Below, piece after piece: positions 16,099-24,497 of a stretch of DNA of 39,351 nt. The stretch lies in NCBI GenBank assembly GCA_934162285.1, contig CAKPHY010000013.1, forward strand, positions 1-39,351. The letters are read 5' to 3'. The notes beneath the pieces were generated by a model. It did not search any database, had not been told where the DNA came from, and worked only from the letters and a program-made list of their open reading frames with translations. The position numbers were made by a program, and so were the translations under genes. The stretch is from an uncultured Bacilli bacterium. Its GTDB lineage: Bacteria; Bacillota_I; Bacilli_A; RF39; UBA660. Positions within the stretch are counted from its first letter, which is position 1. Every line of letters begins with the position of its first letter.

Positions 16099-16376
16099 TG
16101 AATTTAGATAAATTAGATTTAAAAATATTAAAAGAAAATTTTGATGATGAAATGATTACTAAAATTGATGATGAAAATGTTAGTAAAATAATGATTTATT
16201 TAGAACGAAATGGTATTTATTATGCTAGAGATTTATTTTTGTTATCATTAGATTTATTTTTATTACCATATTCTGAATTTGTAAATAAATTTGAAAAATT
16301 GAAACAAAAGTTAGGTAATAATTATATTAATAAACTAAGTGAAGATATGTCATTAATAGGAATAATGTATGATTAA
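16098..16376 (+). CDS. Small protein coupled to the 29-aa-repeat gene
   Basis: 92 residues, not recognised. Its ATG shares one base with the TAA stop of the repeat gene (TAATG at 16096-16100), so it is translated by coupling and probably made in fixed ratio with the large protein. It is all-helical in appearance, with a middle segment (MIYLERNGIYYARDLFLLS) and a C-terminal FVNKFEKLKQKLG segment, which has an mTERF-like or helical-repeat-cap feel. There is no membrane helix of convincing length. A terminator follows 4 bases after the stop. It may cap or partner the solenoid (inference). Confidence 0.75.
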   Translation: MNLDKLDLKILKENFDDEMITKIDDENVSKIMIYLERNGIYYARDLFLLSLDLFLLPYSEFVNKFEKLKQKLGNNYINKLSEDMSLIGIMYD

Positions 16377-16380
16377 ATTT

Positions 16381-16406
16381 AAGGACAATTGCTTTGTCCT
16401 TTTTGT
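16381..16406 (+). terminator. Intrinsic terminator
   Basis: AAGGACAA (16381-16388) / TTGTCCTT (16394-16401) followed by T-rich sequence. Confidence 0.85.
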
Positions 16407-16434
16407 TATATATAAAAATTACTTAAAAAACAAC

Positions 16435-16463
16435 TTTGCTTTTTATTGCGATTTTGCTATAAT
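16435..16463 (+). promoter_or_regulatory. Extended -10 promoter for ftsK
   Basis: TGC TATAAT (16455-16463) with a weak TTTGCT (16435-16440) 17 bp upstream. RBS AGGAGG at 16473-16478 before ATG 16487. Confidence 0.7.
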
Positions 16464-16486
16464 TATAATGGTAGGAGGCTACATCT

Positions 16487-18697
16487 ATGGCAAAAAAGAA
16501 GAAGAGAAAAATTGAAAAAGAAACAGAGATAAAAAATAGTTATACAATTGAAATATTAGGTGTTCTTTTAATATTTGTAATTGTAATTGGTATATGGGAA
16601 AAAGGAGCAATTGGTGAAATAATTAGTAAATTTGCTAAATATTTAGCAGGTTCTTGGTCAGTTGTATTCTTAGTTTTACTTTCATTTATTGGATTATATA
16701 TGATTGTTCATCGCCATAAACCTAAACTAATGGGAATGCGTATTTTTGGTTTATATATAGCTTTACTAGGAGCTTTAATGTTTGCTCATTCTAAAATGGT
16801 TATTGTTAATGCCGAATCCATGAGTGAAACTATTAAAGAAACAATTAATACTTTTATTCAAAGTATGGATAATAATGCGATGATTCCTGGTGGGGGAATT
16901 ATTGGAGCTTTTCTTGCAAGTATTTGTGTAAAACTAGTTGCAGTAGAAGGAACATATGTAATTGCTAGTTTATTAATTGTTTATGGCTTTATTAAAGTAA
17001 GCGGTCATTCAGTAATTGATGTTTTTAGAGTTTTAATTAACAAAATTAGAAAAAGTAAAAAAGCCCGTGAAAAAGATCAAGCTGAGATTGAAGCTGCTGA
17101 TAATGAATATGAAAATGACAACAAAGTTGTTGTTTCTTCAGTAGATGAAATTATTGATACTAAACATAAAACTAAAGAAAAGGAAGTAATCGAACCAGTT
17201 CATGAAGAAGATTTATCAGATATTGAAATATCTGGTGCCGGTTATATGTTTCCTCCAATTAGTTTATTAAAGAAACCTCAAAATAAAAATTCTCATGAAA
17301 ATCAAGCTGACGTTAAAGAAAATGTGGGTATTTTAGAACAAGTATTTGCTGATTTCGGGGTTGAAGGTAAAGTCGTTGCTATTAATATTGGCCCAGCTGT
17401 TACCCAATACGAAATGGAAATTAAAGCGGGAACTAAGGTAAGTAAAATATTAAGTTTAAATCGTGAAGTCGCTTTAGCTCTTGGTGCGCGTGATGTACGT
17501 ATTCAAGCACCAATTCCCGGTAAAAAAACTGTAGGAGTTGAACTTCCTAATAAAGTTACTTCAATTGTAACCGTTAGAGAAATATTAGAAGCGGTTCCTA
17601 AGAGTAAAGATGATAGTAAATTACTTGCTGTTTTAGGCCGTGATATTTTAGGAAATCCTATTTATTTTGAAATTAATAAAACACCACACTTACTAGTTGC
17701 TGGTACTACTGGTTCTGGTAAATCAATTTGTATTAATAGTATTATTATTTCTTTAATAATGCGTACTCGTCCAGAAGAAGTAAAATTAGTGCTTGTCGAT
17801 CCTAAAAAAGTAGAATTAAGTGTTTATAATGGTGAGCCTCATTTACTTGCTCCTGTTGTCACTGAACCTAGAAAAGCTAATATTGCTTTGAAGAAAATTA
17901 TTGTCGAAATGGAAAGAAGATACGATCTTTTCAGTGATAATGGTGTTAAAAATATAGCTGGTTATAATACTTTAGTTGAAAAGAAAAATGAAATTTTACT
18001 TGAAGAACAAAAATTAAGAAAATTACCATATATAGTAGTAATAATCGATGAGTTAGCTGATTTAATGTTAGTTGCTGCTAAAGAAGTTGAAGATTCTATT
18101 ACGCGAATTACACAAATGGCTCGTGCGGCAGGAATTCACTTAATTGTTGCAACCCAAAGACCAAGTACTGATGTTATTACAGGTTTAATTAAAGCTAATA
18201 TTCCATCAAGAATTTCTTTCGCTGTATCTAATAGTATTGATTCGCGTACAATTTTAGATATGGTTGGAGCTGAAAAACTTTTAGGTAAAGGTGATATGTT
18301 ATTTTTACCATTAGGTGAAAATACTCCTCTTCGAGTTCAAGGTACTTACATTAGTGAAGATGAAATTAGTAATGTTGTTAATTATACTATTGCTCAACAA
18401 AAAGCTCATTATGATAATACTTTATTAATGGATGATGAAGAAATGAATGCAACTTCAATGGTTGATTCAAAAGACGCAACAGAAGAACCACTTTATAATG
18501 AAATAGTTGAATTTGTTGTTACGCAAGGAAAAGCTAGTGCATCATTGTTACAAAGAAGATTTCGCCTTGGCTATAATCGTGCAGCACGTGCAATTGATTT
18601 GTTAGAAGAAAGAGGAATCGTTGGACCAAGTAATGGTTCAAAACCAAGAGAAGTTTTAGTAAAAATAGAACCTAAAAATAATGATGAAGATGAATAA
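16487..18697 (+). CDS. ftsK: DNA translocase FtsK/SpoIIIE
   Basis: 736 residues, near the length of B. subtilis SpoIIIE/SftA-type translocases. Basic N-terminus, then hydrophobic segments at about 21-37, 55-74, 84-100, 135-150 and 155-170 anchor it at the division septum. A charged linker runs from 185 to 270. The motor domain has Walker A GTTGSGKS at 406-413 and Walker B IIDE at 519-522. The C-terminal gamma winged-helix domain (about 665-730, with LLQRRFRLGYNRAARAIDLL) reads chromosome orientation sequences. It pumps chromosomal DNA through the closing septum during division. It forms a single-gene unit with its own promoter and a strong terminator. I cannot separate FtsK from SpoIIIE function by sequence alone. 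Confidence 0.96.
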   Translation: MAKKKKRKIEKETEIKNSYTIEILGVLLIFVIVIGIWEKGAIGEIISKFAKYLAGSWSVVFLVLLSFIGLYMIVHRHKPKLMGMRIFGLYIALLGALMFAHSKMVIVNAESMSETIKETINTFIQSMDNNAMIPGGGIIGAFLASICVKLVAVEGTYVIASLLIVYGFIKVSGHSVIDVFRVLINKIRKSKKAREKDQAEIEAADNEYENDNKVVVSSVDEIIDTKHKTKEKEVIEPVHEEDLSDIEISGAGYMFPPISLLKKPQNKNSHENQADVKENVGILEQVFADFGVEGKVVAINIGPAVTQYEMEIKAGTKVSKILSLNREVALALGARDVRIQAPIPGKKTVGVELPNKVTSIVTVREILEAVPKSKDDSKLLAVLGRDILGNPIYFEINKTPHLLVAGTTGSGKSICINSIIISLIMRTRPEEVKLVLVDPKKVELSVYNGEPHLLAPVVTEPRKANIALKKIIVEMERRYDLFSDNGVKNIAGYNTLVEKKNEILLEEQKLRKLPYIVVIIDELADLMLVAAKEVEDSITRITQMARAAGIHLIVATQRPSTDVITGLIKANIPSRISFAVSNSIDSRTILDMVGAEKLLGKGDMLFLPLGENTPLRVQGTYISEDEISNVVNYTIAQQKAHYDNTLLMDDEEMNATSMVDSKDATEEPLYNEIVEFVVTQGKASASLLQRRFRLGYNRAARAIDLLEERGIVGPSNGSKPREVLVKIEPKNNDEDE

Positions 18698-18724
18698 AAG
18701 CCAGAAATCTGGCTTTTATTTTTT
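18693..18724. terminator. Strong bidirectional terminator between ftsK and the YigZ-type gene
   Basis: Perfect 13-bp palindromic stem AATAAAAGCCAGA (18693-18705) / TCTGGCTTTTATT (18708-18720) plus T tract. It includes the ftsK stop and the minus-strand gene's stop region. Confidence 0.9.
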
Positions 18725-19294
18725 AATTAATATTTTATTTATATTACATATATTATAATTATTTTCTTTTAAAGTATTAAATTCTAATTCATTGCAAGTA
18801 ATAGTATAAGTGATATTATCTTGATAAATTTTATTAACAATTTGATAATTATTTAAAATGTTTTCCATTATTTTACGTTCATCATAACTAAATATAATAT
18901 CCAATTTATAACCATATTCAAATTCTAAAATATTGGTTTTCTTTAAACATTCAGTTACAGACTTAGTATAAGCATGTACTAAACCACCAGCTCCTAATTT
19001 TATGCCACCAAAGTATCTAATAGTAACAGCTAAAACTTGATCTAAACAATTGCTTTCTAAAACATTAAGCATTGGCATTCCCGCAGTTTTGCTTGGTTCA
19101 TTATCATCGTTAAATCTTTTAACGTTTCCTACAATGTAAGCATAACAATGATGTGTAGCATCTGGATATTTTGTTTTTAGTTCTTCTAAAACATAAGTAA
19201 TCGTATTTTCATTTTCAATTCTATATAAATAGGTAATAAATCTAGATTTGTTTATTATCAATTCATTTACTTGATTAGATTCAATAGTTTTCAT
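18716..19294 (-). CDS. YigZ/IMPACT (UPF0029) family protein
   Basis: 192 residues, typical for the family. The N-terminal UPF0029 domain shows NKSRFITYL, THHCYAYIVG, DDNEPSKTAGMPML and the highly conserved TIRYFGGIKLGAGGLVHAY. The C-terminal ~60 residues correspond to the DUF1949 ferredoxin-like domain. The family is linked to translation control or protease-like roles in other organisms, but its biochemical role is not settled. RBS GGTGAA just upstream of ATG. A minus-strand TATAAT lies at 19310-19315 with no convincing -35. Monocistronic, convergent with ftsK. Confidence 0.92.
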   Translation of the reverse strand: MKTIESNQVNELIINKSRFITYLYRIENENTITYVLEELKTKYPDATHHCYAYIVGNVKRFNDDNEPSKTAGMPMLNVLESNCLDQVLAVTIRYFGGIKLGAGGLVHAYTKSVTECLKKTNILEFEYGYKLDIIFSYDERKIMENILNNYQIVNKIYQDNITYTITCNELEFNTLKENNYNICNINKILIKK

Positions 19295-19555
19295 AAATTC
19301 ACCAAAAACATTATAACATATAACTAAACGGTGATGATGTTCAAGAAAAATATTTTTATATTTTTATTGTAAGATAGAAGGATAAATTTTTTGTAAAAAA
19401 TATTAACTATAAAATATTTGATATGTTAAAGAGATTTAAAGTCGATAGTTTGATATATTTTAAATTACGTTATATTTGAAAATTATTAAAATCTTTTCTT
19501 AAAACTTGTTTACTTGCTTGATAAATGTTATAATTAAAAAGAGGATTGGTGAAAT
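19295..19555. other. Intergenic region between divergent yigZ-type gene and ireB
   Basis: 261 bp, extremely AT-rich. It holds the minus-strand -10 (19310-19315) and the ireB promoter (19506-19534). Between 19330 and 19500 I see no ORF with a start and binding site, no RNA motif and no significant inverted repeat. Confidence 0.6.
19506..19534 (+). promoter_or_regulatory. Promoter for the ireB-ruvX operon
   Basis: TTGTTT (19506-19511), 17-bp spacer, TATAAT (19529-19534), 21 bp before the ireB ATG. Confidence 0.7.
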
Positions 19556-19795
19556 ATGGAAGAAACAAAAATATATTCTAATGGCGAATTAGCTGATCAG
19601 ATTGTCGAGAAAACAATTGAAGAAGTAGTGACCGCCTTAAGAGCTAGAGGTTATGATCCTATTAATCAAATTGTTGGTTATTTAATGAGTGGGGATCCTG
19701 GTTATATTTCTAATTACAAAGAGGCCAGAAATAAAATTACATCAATAGAAAGAACTAGAATTTTAGAGGTTTTAGTTAGAAATTATATTAAGTAA
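19556..19795 (+). CDS. ireB: IreB family regulatory phosphoprotein (DUF965)
   Basis: 79 residues, the usual length. The sequence LRARGYDPINQIVGYLMSGDPGYI in the middle is a strong signature of IreB/YrzL. In Enterococcus faecalis IreB is phosphorylated on a threonine near the N-terminus by the PASTA kinase IreK and lowers cephalosporin resistance; here Thr4 is a candidate site. It is the first gene of the operon, its stop shares one base with the ruvX start (TAATG), and the position next to ruvX matches B. subtilis yrzL-yrrK. It implies that the genome also carries a PASTA kinase elsewhere. Confidence 0.95.
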   Translation: MEETKIYSNGELADQIVEKTIEEVVTALRARGYDPINQIVGYLMSGDPGYISNYKEARNKITSIERTRILEVLVRNYIK

Positions 19796-20220
19796 TGCGT
19801 TATTTAGGACTCGATTTAGGAATGCGTACTTTGGGTATTGCTATAAGTGATAGAACGGGGTTAATTGCGAGTACTTATAAAACTTTGCGTTTTCCTGAAG
19901 GCGAATATATGAGTACCATTTCCGAATTACAAAAAATATGTGAAGAAGAAAAAATTGATAAAATTGTTTTAGGTTTACCAAGACATATGAATTATGATAT
20001 TGGTGAAAAGGCAACCATAGCCACCAACTTTGGAGAATATTTAAGTAAAGAATTAAATATTGAAGTTATAATGCAAGATGAAAGATTAACAACTGTTGAA
20101 GCAACACATTACATGTTAGAAGGTAATGTTAGAAGAGCTAAACGTAAAGAAAAAATTGATAGTTTGGCTGCAAATATAATTTTGCAAACTTATTTAGATA
20201 GAAAGAGGAATGAAAAATGA
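19795..20220 (+). CDS. ruvX: Putative pre-16S rRNA nuclease / Holliday junction resolvase YqgF (RuvX)
   Basis: 141 residues, full length for the YqgF/RuvX family (RNase H fold). Catalytic carboxylates fit D7 in LGLDLG, E96 in DERLTTVEA and D122 in KIDSLAA; GLPRHMN near 60-66 corresponds to the conserved GLP(x)NMDG loop, though here it reads GLPRHMNYDIG, slightly divergent. The family is implicated in 5' maturation of 16S rRNA and, by fold, in junction resolution. It overlaps the next ORF by 4 bp (ATGA). Confidence 0.93.
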   Translation: MRYLGLDLGMRTLGIAISDRTGLIASTYKTLRFPEGEYMSTISELQKICEEEKIDKIVLGLPRHMNYDIGEKATIATNFGEYLSKELNIEVIMQDERLTTVEATHYMLEGNVRRAKRKEKIDSLAANIILQTYLDRKRNEK

Positions 20221-20513
20221 ACGAAAGAATGACTTTTAAAGCTATTAATAATGAAGGAGTAGAAGTACAATACGAAGTATTATTTACTTTTGAATCAGAA
20301 GAAACTGGTAAAAAATATATTGTTTATACTGATGATACAACAGATGATTCTGGTAATGTTAAGGTTTATGCCTCAACTTATATTATTGAAGGTGATCAAG
20401 GTGACAAATATAATTTGAGTCCAATTGAAACTGATAAAGAATGGAAAGTAATTGAAACTATTTTAAATGAATTACAAGCTAATTTAAAACCTAAGAATGA
20501 TAGTGAAGAATAA
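20217..20513 (+). CDS. DUF1292 protein (YrzB-like)
   Basis: 98 residues. The pattern TFESEETGKKYIVYTDD, with the aromatic/acidic body, is the hallmark of DUF1292, and the position between ruvX and mltG is the same as B. subtilis yrzB. It is a small acidic soluble protein of unknown function. It overlaps ruvX by 4 bp, so it is translationally coupled. Confidence 0.9.
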   Translation: MNERMTFKAINNEGVEVQYEVLFTFESEETGKKYIVYTDDTTDDSGNVKVYASTYIIEGDQGDKYNLSPIETDKEWKVIETILNELQANLKPKNDSEE

Positions 20514-20535
20514 TTTATATTTTTGGAAGTAAAAA

Positions 20536-21585
20536 ATGAAAAGATTAATTTTGAGTTCATTAATTTTATTATTAATAGTTTCAAATGTATTAGTAATTTA
20601 TTCTTATCAGTTAAAGAGTGTAAATAAAGATTCTAAAAAAGTCGAGTTTGTTGTTGAAAAAGGCGAGACTTTAATAACAATTGCTGATAAATTAAAAAAA
20701 GCTAATTTGATTAGATCAGTTTTAGCTTATAAAATATATTTGAAGTTAAACAATGTTCCTTCTTTACAAGCTGGAAAATATGATTTGAATTCAAATATGG
20801 ATGTTAAAGATATATTGAGCACTTTAGCTAATGGTTCAAATTATAATCCTGAAACAGTAACGGTAACCATACCAGAAGGAAAAAGAATCGAAGAAGTTGC
20901 TACCATTGTAGCTGATGCAACTAACAACACTAAAGAGCAATTATTAGATACTTGGAATAGTTCGGAATTTATTGAAAGTGTAATTAATAAGTATTGGTTT
21001 ATAACTGATGAAGTTAAACAATCAGAAATATTTTATGCTTTAGAGGGTTATTTTTTCCCATCTACTTATGAGTTATTAAATAAAGATGTTACTCCTGAGT
21101 ATGTTGCATATAAATTTTTAGATCAGATGGATATAATACTTACAAAATATAAAAGTAAGATTGAATCATCTGATTATTCTGTTCATCAATTGCTAACTTT
21201 AGCAAGTATTGTTGAAACAGAAGCTATTTTAGATGAAGATCGCCCTTTAGTCGCTAGTGTTTTTTATAATCGTTTAAAAGATGGTTGGAAATTACAAAGT
21301 TGTGCAACAGTTGGTTACGCTATAGGTGAATGGAAATTGACTTATAATGCGACAGATTTGGCAACGGATTCTAAATATAACACTTATTATTATTCAGGAT
21401 TACCAATTGGACCTGGAAATATGCCTGGTGAAGCAAGTATTGAAGCAGCAGTTGAACCGGCTGAATCGGATTATTATTTCTTTATGGCTAATGTGTGTGA
21501 TCCAACTAGTAAGAAAACCTATTTTGCACATACTAATGCTGAACATGATGCTAATGTAAAGAAGTACTTAGGATGTTTGAATTAG
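20536..21585 (+). CDS. mltG: Endolytic murein transglycosylase MltG
   Basis: 349 residues. One N-terminal membrane helix (about 3-22), then a LysM-like subdomain (EKGETLITIADKLKKANLI) and the YceG catalytic domain. E227 in ASIVETEA is the expected catalytic glutamate, and the segment YNTYYYSGLPIGPGNMPGEA is the family's conserved C-terminal motif. It cuts nascent peptidoglycan strands at the outer face of the membrane, helping to set glycan length alongside PBP1A (also in this window). RBS GGAAG upstream. The 3' end overlaps trmR by 13 bp. Confidence 0.96.
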   Translation: MKRLILSSLILLLIVSNVLVIYSYQLKSVNKDSKKVEFVVEKGETLITIADKLKKANLIRSVLAYKIYLKLNNVPSLQAGKYDLNSNMDVKDILSTLANGSNYNPETVTVTIPEGKRIEEVATIVADATNNTKEQLLDTWNSSEFIESVINKYWFITDEVKQSEIFYALEGYFFPSTYELLNKDVTPEYVAYKFLDQMDIILTKYKSKIESSDYSVHQLLTLASIVETEAILDEDRPLVASVFYNRLKDGWKLQSCATVGYAIGEWKLTYNATDLATDSKYNTYYYSGLPIGPGNMPGEASIEAAVEPAESDYYFFMANVCDPTSKKTYFAHTNAEHDANVKKYLGCLN

Positions 21586-22142
21586 AAGAATACGCTAAAA
21601 AAAACAATGTTCCTATTATGCAACCAGATGGAATAAAGTTTTTAAAAAATTATATTGAAAAAAACAAAATTAAAAATATTTTAGAAATTGGTTCAGCTAT
21701 TGGTTATTCAGCAATTTGTATGGCAAAACTTAATAAAGAAATTAAAGTTGTAACGATTGAAAGAGATTTAGAACGTTATAATGAAGCTGTAAAAAATATT
21801 AAAAAATTTGATCTTGAAGATCAAATAACTATTATAAATGATGATGCTTTTAATGTTGATTTAGATTCTAAATTTGATTTAATTTTTATTGATGCAGCTA
21901 AAAGTCAATCAACAAAGTTTTTCTTAAAATTTCAAAAAAATTTAAATTCTAAAGGAACAATTATAACTGATAATATTAATTTTCATGGTTTAACATACGC
22001 AATTGAAGTTAAAAATAGAAATACAAGACAATTAGTTAGAAAAATTCGTGAATATGTGGAATTTTTAAAAGAAAATAGAGACTTTACAACAACAATAGTG
22101 GATGATGGTGATGGAATTGCCATTTCAGTTAAAAATAATTAG
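21573..22142 (+). CDS. trmR: tRNA U34 5-hydroxyuridine O-methyltransferase TrmR (YrrM-like)
   Basis: 189 residues, slightly shorter than the usual ~210. It is a SAM-dependent O-methyltransferase (COMT fold): motif I ILEIGSAIGYSA at 36-47, FIDAAK with D107 and K110, and D133-N134 for metal binding. In B. subtilis the gene at this place, yrrM, is TrmR, which methylates ho5U34 to mo5U34 in tRNAs. The following two genes are U32-family proteins like the hydroxylases that make ho5U, which supports the call. It starts inside the mltG tail (ATG 21573) and ends in a terminator. Confidence 0.88.
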   Translation: MFELEEYAKKNNVPIMQPDGIKFLKNYIEKNKIKNILEIGSAIGYSAICMAKLNKEIKVVTIERDLERYNEAVKNIKKFDLEDQITIINDDAFNVDLDSKFDLIFIDAAKSQSTKFFLKFQKNLNSKGTIITDNINFHGLTYAIEVKNRNTRQLVRKIREYVEFLKENRDFTTTIVDDGDGIAISVKNN

Positions 22143-22166
22143 TAAGTAGAAATACTTACTTTTTTT
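22141..22166 (+). terminator. Intrinsic terminator after trmR
   Basis: AGTAAGTA (22141-22148) / TACTTACT (22153-22160), loop GAAA, then T7. It ends the ireB-trmR operon. Confidence 0.88.
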
Positions 22167-22376
22167 ATTAACAAAAAATTAATAAATTATTCTTAATACA
22201 TTAAATATAGTGCTAAATTTATATCAAATAAATGAAAATAGAAGCTCAAGAATAAGTAAAATTTTATGCTAATGTCTATATTTAGCTTTGATTTTGTATG
22301 AAGATCATAATAAAGTGCCAAATGAAACAAGTGATTATGTAATAGTACTTTATTAAAAAAATTTTGCTTTTTGTAT

Positions 22377-22405
22377 TTGCTTTTAAAAGTATCTTTTGCT
22401 ATAAT
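22377..22405 (+). promoter_or_regulatory. Promoter for the U32 gene pair; sets the first gene's start
   Basis: TTGCTT (22377-22382), 17-bp spacer, TATAAT (22400-22405) preceded by TGC. The in-frame ATG at 22364 is upstream of this promoter and so cannot be used from it. The 200 bp before it (22167-22376) show no other feature I can support. Confidence 0.72.
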
Positions 22406-22429
22406 GTTGTTGATTTTGGTGGTGAAAAT

Positions 22430-23245
22430 GTGAAATTATTAATTATACCTAACAATTTAAATCAAATTGAAGATCCTAACATTGATGGCTTTATAGTTGG
22501 AGTTAAAGGATTATGTGTAAATGTTAATTTAGAACTTAGTGTTGCTGAAATTAATAATTTAAACACTTCAAAAGAAATATTTGTTGCTCTAAATAAAAAT
22601 ATTCATAATGCTGATTTGGAATATTTGGAAGAAGTAATGCGTAGTTTAAAAAATATTAAAGGCGTCTTATATTATGATGCAGCAGTAGTAAGTTTATATC
22701 AAAAAATAAATCCATCATATGCTTTAGTTTGGTCTCAGGAACATTTAGTTACAAATAGTGTAACCTGCAATTATTGGCTGTCTAAAGGGGTAAAAATGGC
22801 CTATTTGAGTGGGGATATAACTTTAGATGAAATTATTAAAATTCGTGAAAATACTAAAATGCAATTAATTGCTCCGATCTTTGGTTATTTACCAATGTTT
22901 GTTTCTAAAAGACATTTAGTTAAAAATTATTTGGAATGTTTTAATATTAAAGATAATTCAAATATTTACTATTTAAAAAAAGATGATAATTTATATCCTC
23001 TTTTAGATAAAGATGATACTAGTGTTTTTAGTTCACATATTTTAAATGGTTTTGATGCTTTAGAGCATTTGGATGTTGATTATATTACTTTAAATGCTTT
23101 TTTAATTGATGATGATAAATTTAAGGAAATTGTTAGAATTTTTAAAGAAAGAAAGTGTCCTGAAAAGTTGAAGGAAATGTTTCCAAATTTAGATACAGGT
23201 TTTCTTTATAAAGAGACAATTTATAGGGTGAAGAGAAATGATTAA
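22430..23245 (+). CDS. U32-like protein, YrrN/TrhP1-like
   Basis: 271 residues from GTG 22430 (GGTGG binding site 7 bp upstream); an ATG 66 bp further upstream gives 22 extra hydrophobic residues but lies before the promoter. The sequence looks like an incomplete U32 TIM-barrel-type protein without the conserved Cys cluster (only scattered Cys). It sits between trmR and a full U32 gene exactly as yrrN does in B. subtilis, where the YrrN-YrrO pair is the TrhP-type prephenate-dependent tRNA U34 hydroxylase. So this is likely the non-iron-sulfur partner subunit. The overlap with the next gene is 8 bp, consistent with a complex. Confidence 0.75.
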   Translation: MKLLIIPNNLNQIEDPNIDGFIVGVKGLCVNVNLELSVAEINNLNTSKEIFVALNKNIHNADLEYLEEVMRSLKNIKGVLYYDAAVVSLYQKINPSYALVWSQEHLVTNSVTCNYWLSKGVKMAYLSGDITLDEIIKIRENTKMQLIAPIFGYLPMFVSKRHLVKNYLECFNIKDNSNIYYLKKDDNLYPLLDKDDTSVFSSHILNGFDALEHLDVDYITLNAFLIDDDKFKEIVRIFKERKCPEKLKEMFPNLDTGFLYKETIYRVKRND

Positions 23246-24434
23246 ACCAGAGTTATTAGCTCCTGCTGGAGATTTAGAGCGTTTAAAATGGGCGATTAAT
23301 TATGGGGCAGATGCTGTTTATTTTGGAGGACCAGCCTTTGGTCTTCGTGCTAATGCTATTAATTTTTCAATGGAAGATATCAAAGAAGCAGTTAAGTATG
23401 CTCATGATCGTGATAAAAAAGTATATGTTACAGTTAATATCGTTTTACACGATAAAGAAGCTGACCATTTAGTGGAATATTTAAAAGAATTAGAAGCTTT
23501 AGGTGTTGATGCAATTATTGTAAGTGATCCTGCGGTTATTATGCTTGCTCGCTTAAATACTAACTTGTGTATTCACCTTTCAACACAACAATCTACTCTT
23601 AATAAAGAAGCAGTTTCTTTCTTTAAAAATGAAGGTGTTTCGCGAATTGTTTTAGGACGTGAAACTTCAAAAGAAGAAATTGAAGAAATAATTAAAAATA
23701 ATGATATTGAAATTGAATGTTTTATCCATGGAGCAATGTGTGCTGGTTATAGTGGTAGATGCGTTCTTTCTAATTTTTTTACAAGTCGTGATGCTAATCG
23801 TGGAGGATGTAGTCAAATATGTCGTTGGGATTTTCCTCTTTTGAATGAAAATAAAGAAGAATTAAAAGGCGATAAGAATTTTTCTTTTTGTACTAAAGAT
23901 TTATCACTTATTGAATGCATTCCAGACATGATCGACATGGGTATTCGTTCATTCAAAATAGAAGGTCGTATGCGATCAATTTATTATATTGCAACAATTG
24001 TCAGTGTTTATCGTAAAGTAATTGATGAATATTGGAACAATAAAGAAAAATATGCATATAATGAAAAGTATAAAAAAATATTAGATGCTTGTGCTAATAG
24101 AGAGTCAACAGTTCAATTTTTTAATGGCGATAGTGGTTTTAATTGTCAATACTATAATGATCGTGTTGAGATATCTAATCAAGATTTTTTAGGTGTAATT
24201 CTTGATTATGATGATGAAACAAAAATAGCAACAATTGAAGAAAGAAATTATTTTGAAAAAGGAAATATTGTTCAAATATTTGGCCCAAATGAAGAAAAAG
24301 ATTTGGTAATCGAAGCTGTTTATAATGAGGATTTAGAAGAGATAGATGCAGCTAGACATCCTAAAGAAATAATTAAAATAAAAGTACCATTTAAAGTTTA
24401 CAAAGATGATTTAATGCGTGTAAAAAGAGTTTGA
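23238..24434 (+). CDS. U32 family tRNA U34 hydroxylase (TrhP/YrrO-like)
   Basis: 398 residues, full length for the U32 family. It starts KPELLAPAGDLERLKWAINYGADAVYFGG-type (shown from residue 3), the family's barrel start. C168, C175, C191 and C195 within HGAMCAGYSGRC and GGCSQICRW form the expected iron-sulfur cluster site. In E. coli and B. subtilis such proteins make 5-hydroxyuridine at tRNA position 34 using prephenate; the name peptidase U32 is historical. With TrmR upstream this gives the ho5U to mo5U pathway. The stop codon lies inside the -35 of the greA promoter. Confidence 0.9.
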   Translation: MIKPELLAPAGDLERLKWAINYGADAVYFGGPAFGLRANAINFSMEDIKEAVKYAHDRDKKVYVTVNIVLHDKEADHLVEYLKELEALGVDAIIVSDPAVIMLARLNTNLCIHLSTQQSTLNKEAVSFFKNEGVSRIVLGRETSKEEIEEIIKNNDIEIECFIHGAMCAGYSGRCVLSNFFTSRDANRGGCSQICRWDFPLLNENKEELKGDKNFSFCTKDLSLIECIPDMIDMGIRSFKIEGRMRSIYYIATIVSVYRKVIDEYWNNKEKYAYNEKYKKILDACANRESTVQFFNGDSGFNCQYYNDRVEISNQDFLGVILDYDDETKIATIEERNYFEKGNIVQIFGPNEEKDLVIEAVYNEDLEEIDAARHPKEIIKIKVPFKVYKDDLMRVKRV

Positions 24435-24459
24435 CAACGAGTCAAAAATATGCTAATAT
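24431..24459 (+). promoter_or_regulatory. Promoter for greA
   Basis: TTGACA (24431-24436), 17-bp spacer, TAATAT (24454-24459) preceded by TGC. The -35 includes the TGA stop of the upstream gene. Confidence 0.8.
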
Positions 24460-24497
24460 GTTGTACGTTTATATATGAAAGGTTTAGGTGAATAACC

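Noticed and set aside
20396..20584. 62-residue minus-strand ORF, and similarly 21347-21559, 26054-26257, 27665-27847, 30369-30611 and 39086-39286
   Set aside because: All are shadow frames over well-supported genes with no independent start signals or recognisable domains.
22364..22429. Upstream ATG for the YrrN-like gene
   Set aside because: It precedes the TTGCTT-17-TATAAT promoter; GTG 22430 has a good binding site.
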